Positions 7,640 to 15,637 of a DNA stretch of 16,852 nucleotides are shown here, in pieces. Each line of letters opens with the position of its first letter. The first letter of the stretch is position 1. The translations under genes were made by a program, and so were the position numbers. The notes under the pieces were generated by a model. That model saw only the letters and a program-made list of their open reading frames with translations, did no database searches and had not been told where the DNA came from. Origin of the DNA: Propionibacteriaceae bacterium (GTDB taxonomy: Bacteria; Actinomycetota; Actinomycetes; Propionibacteriales; Propionibacteriaceae). Location: NCBI GenBank assembly GCA_031282235.1, contig JAITED010000188.1, positions 1 through 16,852 on the forward strand, in the 5' to 3' direction.

Positions 7640-9202
7640 TCAGGCCCTCTTAAACATCGAAACCATCCGGTTGGTGACCACGAAGCCACCAACTACGTTG
7701 ACAGTCGCTACCACTACGGCCAACACTGCCAAAATACGTATCGGCCACGACGGTGAGGCCAACTGGGTCATAGCTCCTACGATGATGATGCCGCTGATAG
7801 CGTTGCTGAGGCTCATCAGTGGGGTGTGCAGCGCCGAGGTGACGTTCCACACCACGTAGTAGCCCGCCACGGTGGCTAGCGCAAACACCGCAAGCGAGCC
7901 CAGTACGGGTGCCGGGGCGAACGAGAGCAGATACGTCAACCCGACCGATAACACCGCCACTATCGCCACGTCCAATAGCCAAGGTCTAGGCGGTTTGGCC
8001 GGGGGGGATTCCGGGGTTGGCGCTGGCGCTGGCGTGGGCACTGGGGATACGGCTGCGGACGGGGCGACCGACACCTGCACCGGCGGCGGCGGGAACGTGA
8101 CCTCCCCTGCCTTCGTGATGGTGGCGGTACGTATGATGTCGTCGTCGAAATCTACCTGTAGTTGCCCGTCAGAGTGCGGGGTCATTAGTGCGACCAGATT
8201 GGCGACGTTGCGGGCGTATAACTGGCTCGACTGCCCCGCCAACCGGGAAGCCATATCGGTGTAGCCGATGATAGCCACCCCATTAGCGGTGACGTATGAC
8301 ACGCCGGGTTCGGTGAGTTCGCAGTTGCCGCCGCCCGTCGCCGCCAAATCCACAATCACGGAACCGGGCGCCATCGTGGCCACCATCTCAGCGGTGATTA
8401 GCTTAGGTGAGGGTTTGCCGGGGATAGCTGCGGTCGTGACCACTATGTCTGCCCACTTCACCTGCTCGGCGTACAGCATCGCGGCGCGGGCGTTGTAATC
8501 GGCGCTGGTCTCTTTGGCGTAGCCATCCGCGCTTACGCCCTGATCCCGCTCAGTGGTGGCGGCGGCTACGAACACCGCCCCCATGGACTCCACCTGTTCT
8601 GCTGTCTCGGGGCGAACATCGGTGGCGCGCACCACTGCCCCCAGATTTCCAGCCACGCCGATAGCCGCCAGCCCCGCCACCCCAGTGCCGACGATAAATA
8701 CGTTGGCGGGGGGCACTTTGCCCGCTGCGGTCACCTGCCCGCCCAAGAAGCGCCCGAAAGCGTGCACCGCCTCCACCACCGCCCGATAGCCCGAGATGTT
8801 CGCCATCGACGACAGCGCATCCATCGACTGCGCGCGCGAAGTACGCGGAATCATATCCATACTGAGCGCCGTAATCCCCGCCGCAGCGCAGCGCGCCACA
8901 ATCTCCGTATTAAACCGGGGATCCAAAAACCCAATCAGCGTAGCCTGCGGGCTGAGCAGCGCGAACTCCTCCGTATCGGGGGTTCCCACCCGCAGTACGA
9001 TGTCCGCACCCCAAGCGTCCGCACGCGCCACAGTAGCGGCCCCCGCCGCCTGATACGCGGCATCCGTAAACCCAGCCTTAAGCCCTGCCCCCTGCTCCAC
9101 CACCACGTCATACCCCAACCGCCGCAACTGCGCCACGCTTTTATCCGTGACCGCTACCCGATTCTCACCAAACGCAGTTTCGCAAGGAACGCCAACTCTC
9201 AT
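7640..9202 (-). CDS. pntA: NAD(P) transhydrogenase subunit alpha (fused alpha1-alpha2 type)
   Basis: 520 residues, comparable to the single-chain E. coli PntA. Domain order: alanine dehydrogenase/PNT N-terminal domain (about 1-135, beginning MRVGVPCE), NAD-binding Rossmann domain with VGTGVAG at 171-177 and RPETAEQVESMGA, the AQSMDALSSMANISGYRA segment (about 124-141), and GYTDMASRLAGQSSQLYA. A Pro/Ala/Val linker (371-407) leads to about four helices (408-520) that form the alpha2 membrane part. The single chain contrasts with many actinobacterial and alphaproteobacterial systems that split alpha1 and alpha2. The linker is longer and more proline-rich than I would expect. The ATG at 9200-9202 has GGAAG upstream. 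It probably heads a pntA-pntB transcription unit; the short region before it holds a palindrome and direct repeats. Confidence 0.97.
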   Translation of the reverse strand: MRVGVPCETAFGENRVAVTDKSVAQLRRLGYDVVVEQGAGLKAGFTDAAYQAAGAATVARADAWGADIVLRVGTPDTEEFALLSPQATLIGFLDPRFNTEIVARCAAAGITALSMDMIPRTSRAQSMDALSSMANISGYRAVVEAVHAFGRFLGGQVTAAGKVPPANVFIVGTGVAGLAAIGVAGNLGAVVRATDVRPETAEQVESMGAVFVAAATTERDQGVSADGYAKETSADYNARAAMLYAEQVKWADIVVTTAAIPGKPSPKLITAEMVATMAPGSVIVDLAATGGGNCELTEPGVSYVTANGVAIIGYTDMASRLAGQSSQLYARNVANLVALMTPHSDGQLQVDFDDDIIRTATITKAGEVTFPPPPVQVSVAPSAAVSPVPTPAPAPTPESPPAKPPRPWLLDVAIVAVLSVGLTYLLSFAPAPVLGSLAVFALATVAGYYVVWNVTSALHTPLMSLSNAISGIIIVGAMTQLASPSWPIRILAVLAVVVATVNVVGGFVVTNRMVSMFKRA

Positions 9203-9242
9203 CTGGGCATTCTTCCATGTTTACCCCCAGATAGGCCACTTA

Positions 9243-9289
9243 CACGCGCCGCGTGGTCAAAAATACGCTAAAAAAATACGCTAAATACG
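9243..9289 (-). promoter_or_regulatory. Candidate control region upstream of pntA: palindrome and 13-bp-period repeats
   Basis: Between the polyprenyl synthase stop and pntA there is a perfect 5+5 palindrome, CACGC-GCC-GCGTG (9243-9255). Next to it AAAAATACGCTA occurs twice (9259-9270 and 9272-9283), with a third partial copy to 9289. On the coding strand TTGACC overlaps the palindrome edge and could be a -35 box, but no well-spaced -10 is seen. An operator for a dimeric repressor is plausible; the function is inferred. Confidence 0.3.
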
Positions 9290-10270
9290 TCACGCCACGC
9301 GGGTGGTGGCTTCGTCGCAGAGGCGGTGGAGTTCAGCGCGGGCGGGGGTATCGGGCAGCGCCGCTAGTTCGGTGCGGGCGGCGGCAGCCAGCGCGGCGAT
9401 TTGGGCGCGGGCTTGGTCGATTACGGGGTGGGAGCGCAGTTGGGTTAATACGGCTGGGACTTCATCTGGGGCTAGGGTGCGCAGAATACGGGCGTATAGC
9501 TCCAAATCGGCGGGGTTGTCGGAGTCGCGCAGCAGCAACACGGGTAGGGTGGGGGGGCCAGCGCGCAGGTCAGTGCCGGGGTCTTTACCGGCCACATCGG
9601 AGATGATGTCGATGAGGTCATCGCGCAGTTGAAACACCACCCCAATCTGCTCGCCGAAGCGTCCCAACGCTGCCAACTGCGGCTCAGATAACCCGGCGAT
9701 TAAGCCACCGAACAGTGCAGAGGTTTGGATGAGGGAAGCGGTTTTGTCAGTGACCACTTGGTAGTAGTGGGTCAGCGGGTTCTCGTTCGCGCCCGCGCCG
9801 CGTAGTTCTGCTATCTGACCCTGCACCAACTGGGCGAACGTGCGCGCCTGCAACGCGACAAACTGGGTGCCCAACCCGGCCACCACTGCGGAGGCTTGCG
9901 CGAACAGGAAATCTCCGGTCAGAATCGCCACAGTGTTACCGAAACGGGCGTTGGCGCTGGCCACCCCGCGCCTAAGCAGCGCTTCATCCATTACGTCGTC
10001 GTGATACAGGCTGGCCACATGGGTCAACTCCACCACCACCGCAGCATCCACTACCCGCCGCGCCTTTTCGGGGGATACGTTCAACTCGGCTGTCTCACCC
10101 AGCAGCGCCGCCAAAATCACTAACGTAGCCCGGAAACGCTTGCCGCCCGCTAACGTAATCTGGCTGGCCGCCTCGCTCAGGAACGGGGTATCGGCCTTAG
10201 CTGCCGCCGCTAAACGTAGTTCCACTTCATGCAACAGTTGAGAAACTACGGTCATTAGGCGCTCACTCAT
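9290..10270 (-). CDS. Trans-polyprenyl diphosphate synthase (likely menaquinone side chain)
   Basis: 326 residues of the all-helical isoprenoid synthase family. GGKRFR at 42-47 binds isopentenyl diphosphate; the two Mg-binding aspartate motifs are DDVMD (91-95) and DDLID (217-221); GKDPGTDL follows. Condensing IPP onto an allylic diphosphate, such enzymes make C30-C50 chains. The residues just before the first motif are small and aromatic-poor up to Y89 and H90, so chain length cannot be called with confidence. Its ATG overlaps the nuoN stop (ATGA), making it the last gene of the nuo operon. That position, known in several actinobacteria, argues for a role in menaquinone synthesis, since menaquinone is the acceptor of complex I. 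It resembles IspB, HepT and GrcC proteins. Confidence 0.93.
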   Translation of the reverse strand: MSERLMTVVSQLLHEVELRLAAAAKADTPFLSEAASQITLAGGKRFRATLVILAALLGETAELNVSPEKARRVVDAAVVVELTHVASLYHDDVMDEALLRRGVASANARFGNTVAILTGDFLFAQASAVVAGLGTQFVALQARTFAQLVQGQIAELRGAGANENPLTHYYQVVTDKTASLIQTSALFGGLIAGLSEPQLAALGRFGEQIGVVFQLRDDLIDIISDVAGKDPGTDLRAGPPTLPVLLLRDSDNPADLELYARILRTLAPDEVPAVLTQLRSHPVIDQARAQIAALAAAARTELAALPDTPARAELHRLCDEATTRVA

Positions 10271-11826
10271 CGCAACAGTCCTGCCATATCCGCTATCAAG
10301 TAGCCCGCTTGGGTGGGGAACAACCCGAGATACACCGTAATTATCACGCAGAGCACTACCAGCACGCTCATGGGCTTCGAGTGCGGCACTGCTGGACAGG
10401 CCGTTAGCGGAGCTTTCAAGAACATGGCTTGCAGCACCCGGAAGTAAAAACCGGCGGTGACTAGTGTAAACGCTAAAGCAGCAAACACTGCCCAGGCCAT
10501 GCCGTTACGCCACGCCAACACCAACACCAACAGTTTAGTGGTGAACCCTCCCGTGCCGGGCAGCCCGATGAGGGAGAGCAGCAACACCCCCATCGCTAGT
10601 GCTACGAACGGTTCCCGATACGCCAACCCGCGCCAACTGGCCAAGTCAGCATCCGGGCCGTCCGCGCCATGCACCCACAGCGTGAGCGCGAAAGTGCCCA
10701 AAGTTGCCGGCAGATACGCCACCAGATAAAACAGCAGCACGCTGACTGAGCCCAAATCGGACACCGATTCACCCGTATGCACCGTCGCAGCGGCAGCGAT
10801 GGGGAGCAGCAGGAACCCGGCGTGCGCGATACCGGTGTACGCCAACCCGCGCTTGACGTCGTTTTGGGTCAACCCCGCCACCGCGCCGAACGCGATGCTC
10901 ACCACCGCCGCTACCGTCAGCGGCAGTTGCCAACTCCACCGCAGCGCCCCTAACGGCACAAACAGCAGCCGGAGCAGCGCGTATGCGGCGGTAATCTTGC
11001 CGCAGGTGGCCAGATACGCCGTGATAGCGGTGGGGGCTCCGGTGTAAACGTCGGGCATCCAAGCGTGGAACGGGAACACCCCGAGCTTAAACAACAGCCC
11101 GGACGCGGTGAGCGCCGTCCCCAGATAGAGCAGGGTGTCATCGCTGTGGGGAGCGGCGATGGCGGTAGCGATGCTGGCGTAATCGAACGAACCCGCGAAC
11201 CCGAACAGCAACGCCATGCCGTACAAGAACACCGCCGAAGCGCTCACCCCTAGTAGGAAGTATTTGAGTGCCGCTTCGTGGCTGAGGAGTCGGTTGCGCC
11301 TAGCCAAACCGACCAGCAGATACAGCGGCAACGACATCACCTCCAGCCCGACGAATGCGCTTATCAGATTGGAAGCGGCCACCAACACCATCATGCCGCT
11401 CAGCGAAAACAGGAACAGTGGGAATATCTCGGTCTGTTCCGCGCGCAGATTCTCGGCGGTGTTCTCCTCCGGTGACCCCGGCGGCACCGCAGCCTGAGCG
11501 GCGAACGCGGATATGCCACCGTTGCTGATACGCTCCGTAGCCACCACCAGCACGCCCGCAGCCCCCACCAGCAGCAGCACCCACGCCGCCAACGCTGGGT
11601 TATCGACCGCGATAGCCCCCACCGCGGCGATGGTGCGTGCATCGCCGTCCATCCAGTTCCGTATCGTAAACAGCAGCGCCGCCGCGATAGCAGCGCTGGT
11701 GAGCACCACCTGTACCACGAACCGCAACCGCCGTACCACCAGCGCCTCCGCGCCGATACCCATCACGGCTACGCCAAACACTACGATGACGGGCAGGAGC
11801 AGTTGATACTCAATAGTGGGTGCCAT
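10267..11826 (-). CDS. nuoN: NADH-quinone oxidoreductase subunit N
   Basis: 519 residues from the chosen ATG at 11824-11826, which has GGGAGGT six bases upstream and lies one base after the nuoM stop; an ATG 27 bases earlier has no such site. NuoN is one of the three antiporter-like proton-pumping subunits of complex I. About 14 membrane helices are visible. The key charged residues are present: E162 in GLEVMSLPLY, K247 in LFKLGVFPFHAW and K277 in CGKITAAYAL; the K-to-K spacing of 30 equals that of E. coli NuoN. A hydrophilic stretch (about 112-133, SPEENTAENLRAEQ) between helices is a modest insertion. The stop overlaps the next gene's start by four bases. Confidence 0.97.
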   Translation of the reverse strand: MAPTIEYQLLLPVIVVFGVAVMGIGAEALVVRRLRFVVQVVLTSAAIAAALLFTIRNWMDGDARTIAAVGAIAVDNPALAAWVLLLVGAAGVLVVATERISNGGISAFAAQAAVPPGSPEENTAENLRAEQTEIFPLFLFSLSGMMVLVAASNLISAFVGLEVMSLPLYLLVGLARRNRLLSHEAALKYFLLGVSASAVFLYGMALLFGFAGSFDYASIATAIAAPHSDDTLLYLGTALTASGLLFKLGVFPFHAWMPDVYTGAPTAITAYLATCGKITAAYALLRLLFVPLGALRWSWQLPLTVAAVVSIAFGAVAGLTQNDVKRGLAYTGIAHAGFLLLPIAAAATVHTGESVSDLGSVSVLLFYLVAYLPATLGTFALTLWVHGADGPDADLASWRGLAYREPFVALAMGVLLLSLIGLPGTGGFTTKLLVLVLAWRNGMAWAVFAALAFTLVTAGFYFRVLQAMFLKAPLTACPAVPHSKPMSVLVVLCVIITVYLGLFPTQAGYLIADMAGLLR

Positions 11827-11827
11827 C

Positions 11828-13345
11828 TCACTTACCTCCCGCGTCAGCCGCATCAGCAGCCGCTATCGCCGCAGTGCCCAAGTCGGCTTCAGCTACGTAT
11901 TCTCGCAACAACTCCGGCGCGCACCCAAACAGCAACGTCGCCGCCAACAGCACTCCGATAGCACCGCGCTGCAGCAGGCTCGCGTCTTTCAGAGGCGGGG
12001 CATCCGGGCTGGGTTGCCCGGTAAAAAGCCGCTGATAAGCGAGAGTTACGTATACGGCTCCCAGCAGGGTGCCGCCGATGGCCAGCAGGGTTAATACGCG
12101 GTGATGCTCCCAAGCTCCCACCAACACTTGCAGTTCGGCGGCGAAGTTCAAGAAGCCGGGCAGCGCTAAGGTGGCCAACCCGGAGATGAGGAACAGCCCC
12201 GCCAGCACCGGTAGGCGACGGCCTAGCCCGGCGAACTCTCCGATATGCGCAGTGCCGGTTGTGACCCAGATTACCGTTCCCACTAGCAGTAACGCCGCTA
12301 CACTTACGGCGTGCGCGCTGAGATACATCGCCGCGCCGGTGAGGGTCTCGGGGGTGAGGGCGAAGATGCCGAACATGATAAACCCGGTGTGGGAGATGGA
12401 CGTATAGACCCCAAACTGCAGCAGATGGCGCGAGCCTGCGGCGGCTATCCCGGCGTACCAGATGCTGATGAGCGCCAGCACCAGCACGGCGGGCGCAGCC
12501 CACGCGGCAGCCGCTGGGAACAACCCGACGGCGAAACGAATCATGCCGTAGCCGCCCAGCACGTCCACTACAGCGACTATTACCGTGGTGACCAGCGGAT
12601 GTGCTTCTCTGGCCAACAACGGCAACCAAGAGTGAAACGGCACCAGCGGCCCTTTGATAGCGAACGCTAAAAAGAACAGCACAAACAGTAGCCGCCCCAT
12701 GCCCTCCGGGATGGCTACGGTGCCAAGAGCGCTAAGCAAAGTGCTGGGGCGTCCCGTCGCAGAGGCGGCGGTTAGCATCCCGATGACGCCAGCCAGCAGC
12801 AGGAAACCGCTAGTCAACGTGAACGCTAGGAACCGTGCCGCCGCTAGGGTGCGTTTCGCTCCCCCCCAGCAGCCGACCAGCGCGTAGCAGGGAAGCAGCG
12901 CCATCTCGAACGCTATGCAGAACAGCACTAGGTCTGCGGCGAGCAGCGCGGCGCTGATGCAGGCTTCGGTGCATAGCACCAGCACCGTGAAAATCTCGGG
13001 GCGAACGTTGATACGCTCTGTAGCGGTAGCGGTAGCGGTAGCGGTTGGTTCCAGCCCGGAGCGTATCAGCAACACTGCGACCACCAATGCGGTTATGACT
13101 AGCAGCAACGACCCGGACAGCCCGTCGATGTTCAGCGCATACCACGCGCCAACGGAGCGCAGCCACAACACCTGTTCGCTCAAATCGTAGAACCGGGACA
13201 GCACCACCGCCGCGATAGCCAACGCCAAAGTGAGCCCGCTGGTCACTAAGCCGACGCGGCGATTATGAACACCGCGCAAAGGCAGCGCTACGACCGCCCC
13301 GAACAGCGGTATCGCAATCACCAATGTCAACCACGGAACAATCAT
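11828..13345 (-). CDS. nuoM: NADH-quinone oxidoreductase subunit M, divergent at the TM8 lysine
   Basis: 505 residues from ATG 13343-13345, preceded by AAGGGGGG at about five bases; a GTG directly upstream would add one residue. NuoM is the middle antiporter-like subunit of the complex I membrane arm. Typical elements: E147 in FEMALLPCY, K231 in AIKGPLVPFHSWLP, and a late GFLNFAAELQVL with the conserved Glu. Unusually, the segment after WLP reads LLAREAHPLVTT where most NuoM proteins have DAHxxAPT, and the lysine of E. coli K265 is replaced by V262 with D261 just before it. A TATATATA stretch near 101-109 comes from a hexanucleotide repeat. The gene lies ten bases after nuoL and one base before nuoN. 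The assignment by position and overall pattern is secure; pumping through this subunit may be altered. Confidence 0.95.
   Translation of the reverse strand: MIVPWLTLVIAIPLFGAVVALPLRGVHNRRVGLVTSGLTLALAIAAVVLSRFYDLSEQVLWLRSVGAWYALNIDGLSGSLLLVITALVVAVLLIRSGLEPTATATATATERINVRPEIFTVLVLCTEACISAALLAADLVLFCIAFEMALLPCYALVGCWGGAKRTLAAARFLAFTLTSGFLLLAGVIGMLTAASATGRPSTLLSALGTVAIPEGMGRLLFVLFFLAFAIKGPLVPFHSWLPLLAREAHPLVTTVIVAVVDVLGGYGMIRFAVGLFPAAAAWAAPAVLVLALISIWYAGIAAAGSRHLLQFGVYTSISHTGFIMFGIFALTPETLTGAAMYLSAHAVSVAALLLVGTVIWVTTGTAHIGEFAGLGRRLPVLAGLFLISGLATLALPGFLNFAAELQVLVGAWEHHRVLTLLAIGGTLLGAVYVTLAYQRLFTGQPSPDAPPLKDASLLQRGAIGVLLAATLLFGCAPELLREYVAEADLGTAAIAAADAADAGGK
13021..13044. repeat. Hexanucleotide repeat (TAGCGG)4 inside nuoM
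   Basis: Four perfect tandem copies encode alternating Thr-Ala in a loop between nuoM helices. Unit length six keeps the frame, so slippage would only lengthen or shorten the loop by two residues. Confidence 0.9.
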
Positions 13346-13355
13346 CACACCCCCC

Positions 13356-15338
13356 TTACATCCAGACCCAGAACAACATGAGCGCCAACACCACTACCAC
13401 CCCGATGCTGCACAGCAGTGCATATGTGCGCACACTGCCGTTTTGGAGCCGCAGCACCAACGCGGACACCCCATTCAGCCCCAGCCAAAGGCCGTCGGTG
13501 CCATCGGCATCGGCAGCGTCCGAATCCAGTCCGCGCTGCTCCAACCAAGTGACCCCACTGGTGAGCCTGACGCTCGGCGCGACGATGCCGCGCTCCATGA
13601 TGATGTCGGCGTAAAGCCCCGGGGATGCGATGGCGGGCACCGGTTCCTCAAACCATGCTGGGGTCACTTTGCGATACCACACCACGGCAACGAGCACCCC
13701 AACGAGCATTACCCCGATAGCGGTGTAGCTGAGCCAGTCGAAGTGTAGCCAGTTGGTCGCAGGCGCGGTGACTGAGAACACCGGCGCTAGCCAGCTTTGC
13801 AGCCAGCCGTTGAGGGCTAGGCCGCCGACCAGCGCCAACAGCGACAGCACTACCAGTGGGAACGCCATGCTGGCGGGGGTGCGGCGTATCTCTACGTCCG
13901 CTGCGGTATTCGTATCTTCCGTATCGGCTGTATCGTCCGTATCATGCTTATCGCTCGTACTGTCCGTATCATACGTATCCTGCCAACGCGGTTTGCCAGC
14001 GAACAGCAGCAGCAACAATCGGGTCATATAGCAGGCGGTGAGCCCCACACCGAGGAGCGCGCATACGCCCAGCAGCGGTGAATCCGCCCAAGCGGCAGCG
14101 ATGATGTGTTCTTTCGAGTAGAAGCCGGAGAGGAACGGCACCCCGATGATGGCTAAATAGCCGCAGGTGAACGCGGCAAACGTCCACGGCAACAGTTTCA
14201 ACAACCCGCCCAACTTGCGTAGTTCATTGAAACCCACAGCCTCCGTGATAGCTCCGGCAGTTAGAAACAGGTCAGCCTTGAATACGCCGTGAGTGAGCAG
14301 ATGGAATACGGCGAACACCGCGCCCACCGGGCCTAACCCGGCGGCCAACATCAGATAGCCCACTTGACTCATGGTGGAACCGGCCAGCACCCGTTTCAGA
14401 TTCCGCTCTGTCATCGCAATCCACGCGCCCAGAAACAGCGTGAGCACCCCGATGAGCACCACGACTACCCGGACAGTGGGTGCCAGTTCGTACACCGGCA
14501 CGCTGCGCAGCATCAGATAAACCCCGGCGGTCACCATCGTGGCGGCGTGAATCAGCGCCGACACCGGCGTGGGGCCCTCCATCGCATCCAGCAGCCACGA
14601 TTGCAACGGCACCTGCGCGGACTTGCCGCAGGCCGCCAGCAACAGCGCCACCCCCACGATGCCAGCCCACGGGCCTCCGGCTTCCTGCAACGCTGCCGGT
14701 ACAGCGCTGAAACGCAGCGTACCCGCCTGAGTGAACAGCACCGCGATGGCGGTGAGCAGCCCCAAATCGGCCACCCGGTTCATCAGGAACGCCTTTTTAG
14801 CCGCCAAAGCTGCCGCGTTTCGTTCCTGCCAAAAACCAATCAACAGATACGATGCCAGCCCGACACCCTCCCAGCCGAGAAACAGCAGCCCGTAGTTGTC
14901 CGCCAGCACTAACAGCAGCATCGCCGCGATGAATAGGTTGATATAGCCGAAGCAGCGCCGCCGTCCGGCATCGTGCGCCAGATAGCCCACGGTGTATACG
15001 GCGACCAACATCCCCACCCCAGTGACCAACAGCAGAAACAGAATGGAGAGTTGGTCAACCAGCAGCGACACGCCCACTTTTACCGTACCGAGGCTGAGCC
15101 AGGTGTAGAGCGTGGACGTGAAAGGTTCCGGTGCGGACAGCATGAGGCAAAACAGCAGTATGGAGTAGCAGAACGGCACCGCGATACCGGCCACCCCTAA
15201 CCAGTGCCCCCAACTATCGCTCAGCGCGCCAGCGCTCAATAATACGGCTGCGACTAGCAACGGGAGCGCGATGACTAGCCAGCTCGCCCCCGCCCAGCGG
15301 GTGAATCCGGATTCCAGCAACAACATGTTCATCCCCAT
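13356..15338 (-). CDS. nuoL: NADH-quinone oxidoreductase subunit L with an Asp/Thr-rich insertion
   Basis: 660 residues, about 40 longer than common NuoL proteins. NuoL is the distal proton-pumping subunit and carries the long lateral helix at its C-terminus. Conserved parts: GWEGVGLASYLLIGFW with E157, CGKSAQVPLQSWLLDAMEGP with K239, SALIHAATMVTAGVYL with H264, and SGFYSKEHI. The extra length is largely a hydrophilic segment at 454-478 made of repeated Asp-Thr, between a hydrophobic helix and the C-terminal part. The ATG shares one base with the nuoK stop (TGATG), with GGAGG eleven bases upstream; two further in-frame ATGs at codons 3 and 5 are possible starts. Assignment is certain; the exact start is less so. 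Confidence 0.97.
   Translation of the reverse strand: MGMNMLLLESGFTRWAGASWLVIALPLLVAAVLLSAGALSDSWGHWLGVAGIAVPFCYSILLFCLMLSAPEPFTSTLYTWLSLGTVKVGVSLLVDQLSILFLLLVTGVGMLVAVYTVGYLAHDAGRRRCFGYINLFIAAMLLLVLADNYGLLFLGWEGVGLASYLLIGFWQERNAAALAAKKAFLMNRVADLGLLTAIAVLFTQAGTLRFSAVPAALQEAGGPWAGIVGVALLLAACGKSAQVPLQSWLLDAMEGPTPVSALIHAATMVTAGVYLMLRSVPVYELAPTVRVVVVLIGVLTLFLGAWIAMTERNLKRVLAGSTMSQVGYLMLAAGLGPVGAVFAVFHLLTHGVFKADLFLTAGAITEAVGFNELRKLGGLLKLLPWTFAAFTCGYLAIIGVPFLSGFYSKEHIIAAAWADSPLLGVCALLGVGLTACYMTRLLLLLFAGKPRWQDTYDTDSTSDKHDTDDTADTEDTNTAADVEIRRTPASMAFPLVVLSLLALVGGLALNGWLQSWLAPVFSVTAPATNWLHFDWLSYTAIGVMLVGVLVAVVWYRKVTPAWFEEPVPAIASPGLYADIIMERGIVAPSVRLTSGVTWLEQRGLDSDAADADGTDGLWLGLNGVSALVLRLQNGSVRTYALLCSIGVVVVLALMLFWVWM
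13905..13979. repeat. Imperfect GATAC-based repeat encoding the Asp/Thr insert of NuoL
   Basis: On the coding strand GATAC occurs six times in 75 bases, usually as GATACG in phase with Asp-Thr codons. The array is degenerate, with single codons between copies. It looks like an in-frame expansion of a short word that is also frequent elsewhere in the window. Confidence 0.8.
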
Positions 15339-15637
15339 CAGTGTCGTAACCTCCGGGCATCATCGAGGGACAAACTGGCCTTGGAGCGAAAGATGGTGAT
15401 GATGATAGCCAGCCCCACCACCACTTCAGCCGCCGCCACCACCATAGTGAAGAACGCCGCCACTTGCCCATCCAATACGGAGTGAACCTTGGAGAACGTC
15501 ACCAGCGCCAGATTGGCGGCGTTCAGCATCACCTCAACAGACATGAACACCACTAGCGCGTTGCGGCGCAGTAGCACCCCGCTCAAACCGACACAGAACA
15601 GCACCGCCGAAACTATGAGATAGGCGTTGGGACTCAT
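15338..15637 (-). CDS. nuoK: NADH-quinone oxidoreductase subunit K
   Basis: 99 residues with three membrane helices, the standard size. NuoK sits between NuoJ and NuoN in the membrane arm and is part of the proton path. The two membrane glutamates are present: E35 in SVEVMLNAANLAL and E71 in AAAEVVVGLAI, matching E. coli E36 and E72. The ATG overlaps the nuoJ stop by four bases (ATGA), and GGGAGGT lies five bases upstream, inside the nuoJ end. The stop TGA shares its A with the nuoL ATG. Confidence 0.98.
   Translation of the reverse strand: MSPNAYLIVSAVLFCVGLSGVLLRRNALVVFMSVEVMLNAANLALVTFSKVHSVLDGQVAAFFTMVVAAAEVVVGLAIIITIFRSKASLSLDDARRLRH

Noticed and set aside
7990..8090. The proline-rich stretch of PntA as a possible frameshift or gene boundary
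   Set aside because: The frame is open throughout and both flanking domains are complete, so it is an interdomain linker.
9896..10123. Plus-strand open frames opposite the polyprenyl synthase, pepO and nuo genes
   Set aside because: Composition is typical of antisense shadows and they lie wholly inside well-recognised genes.
11827..11853. An earlier ATG start for nuoN at 11853
   Set aside because: The GGGAGGT site and the one-base gap to the nuoM stop support the ATG at 11826.
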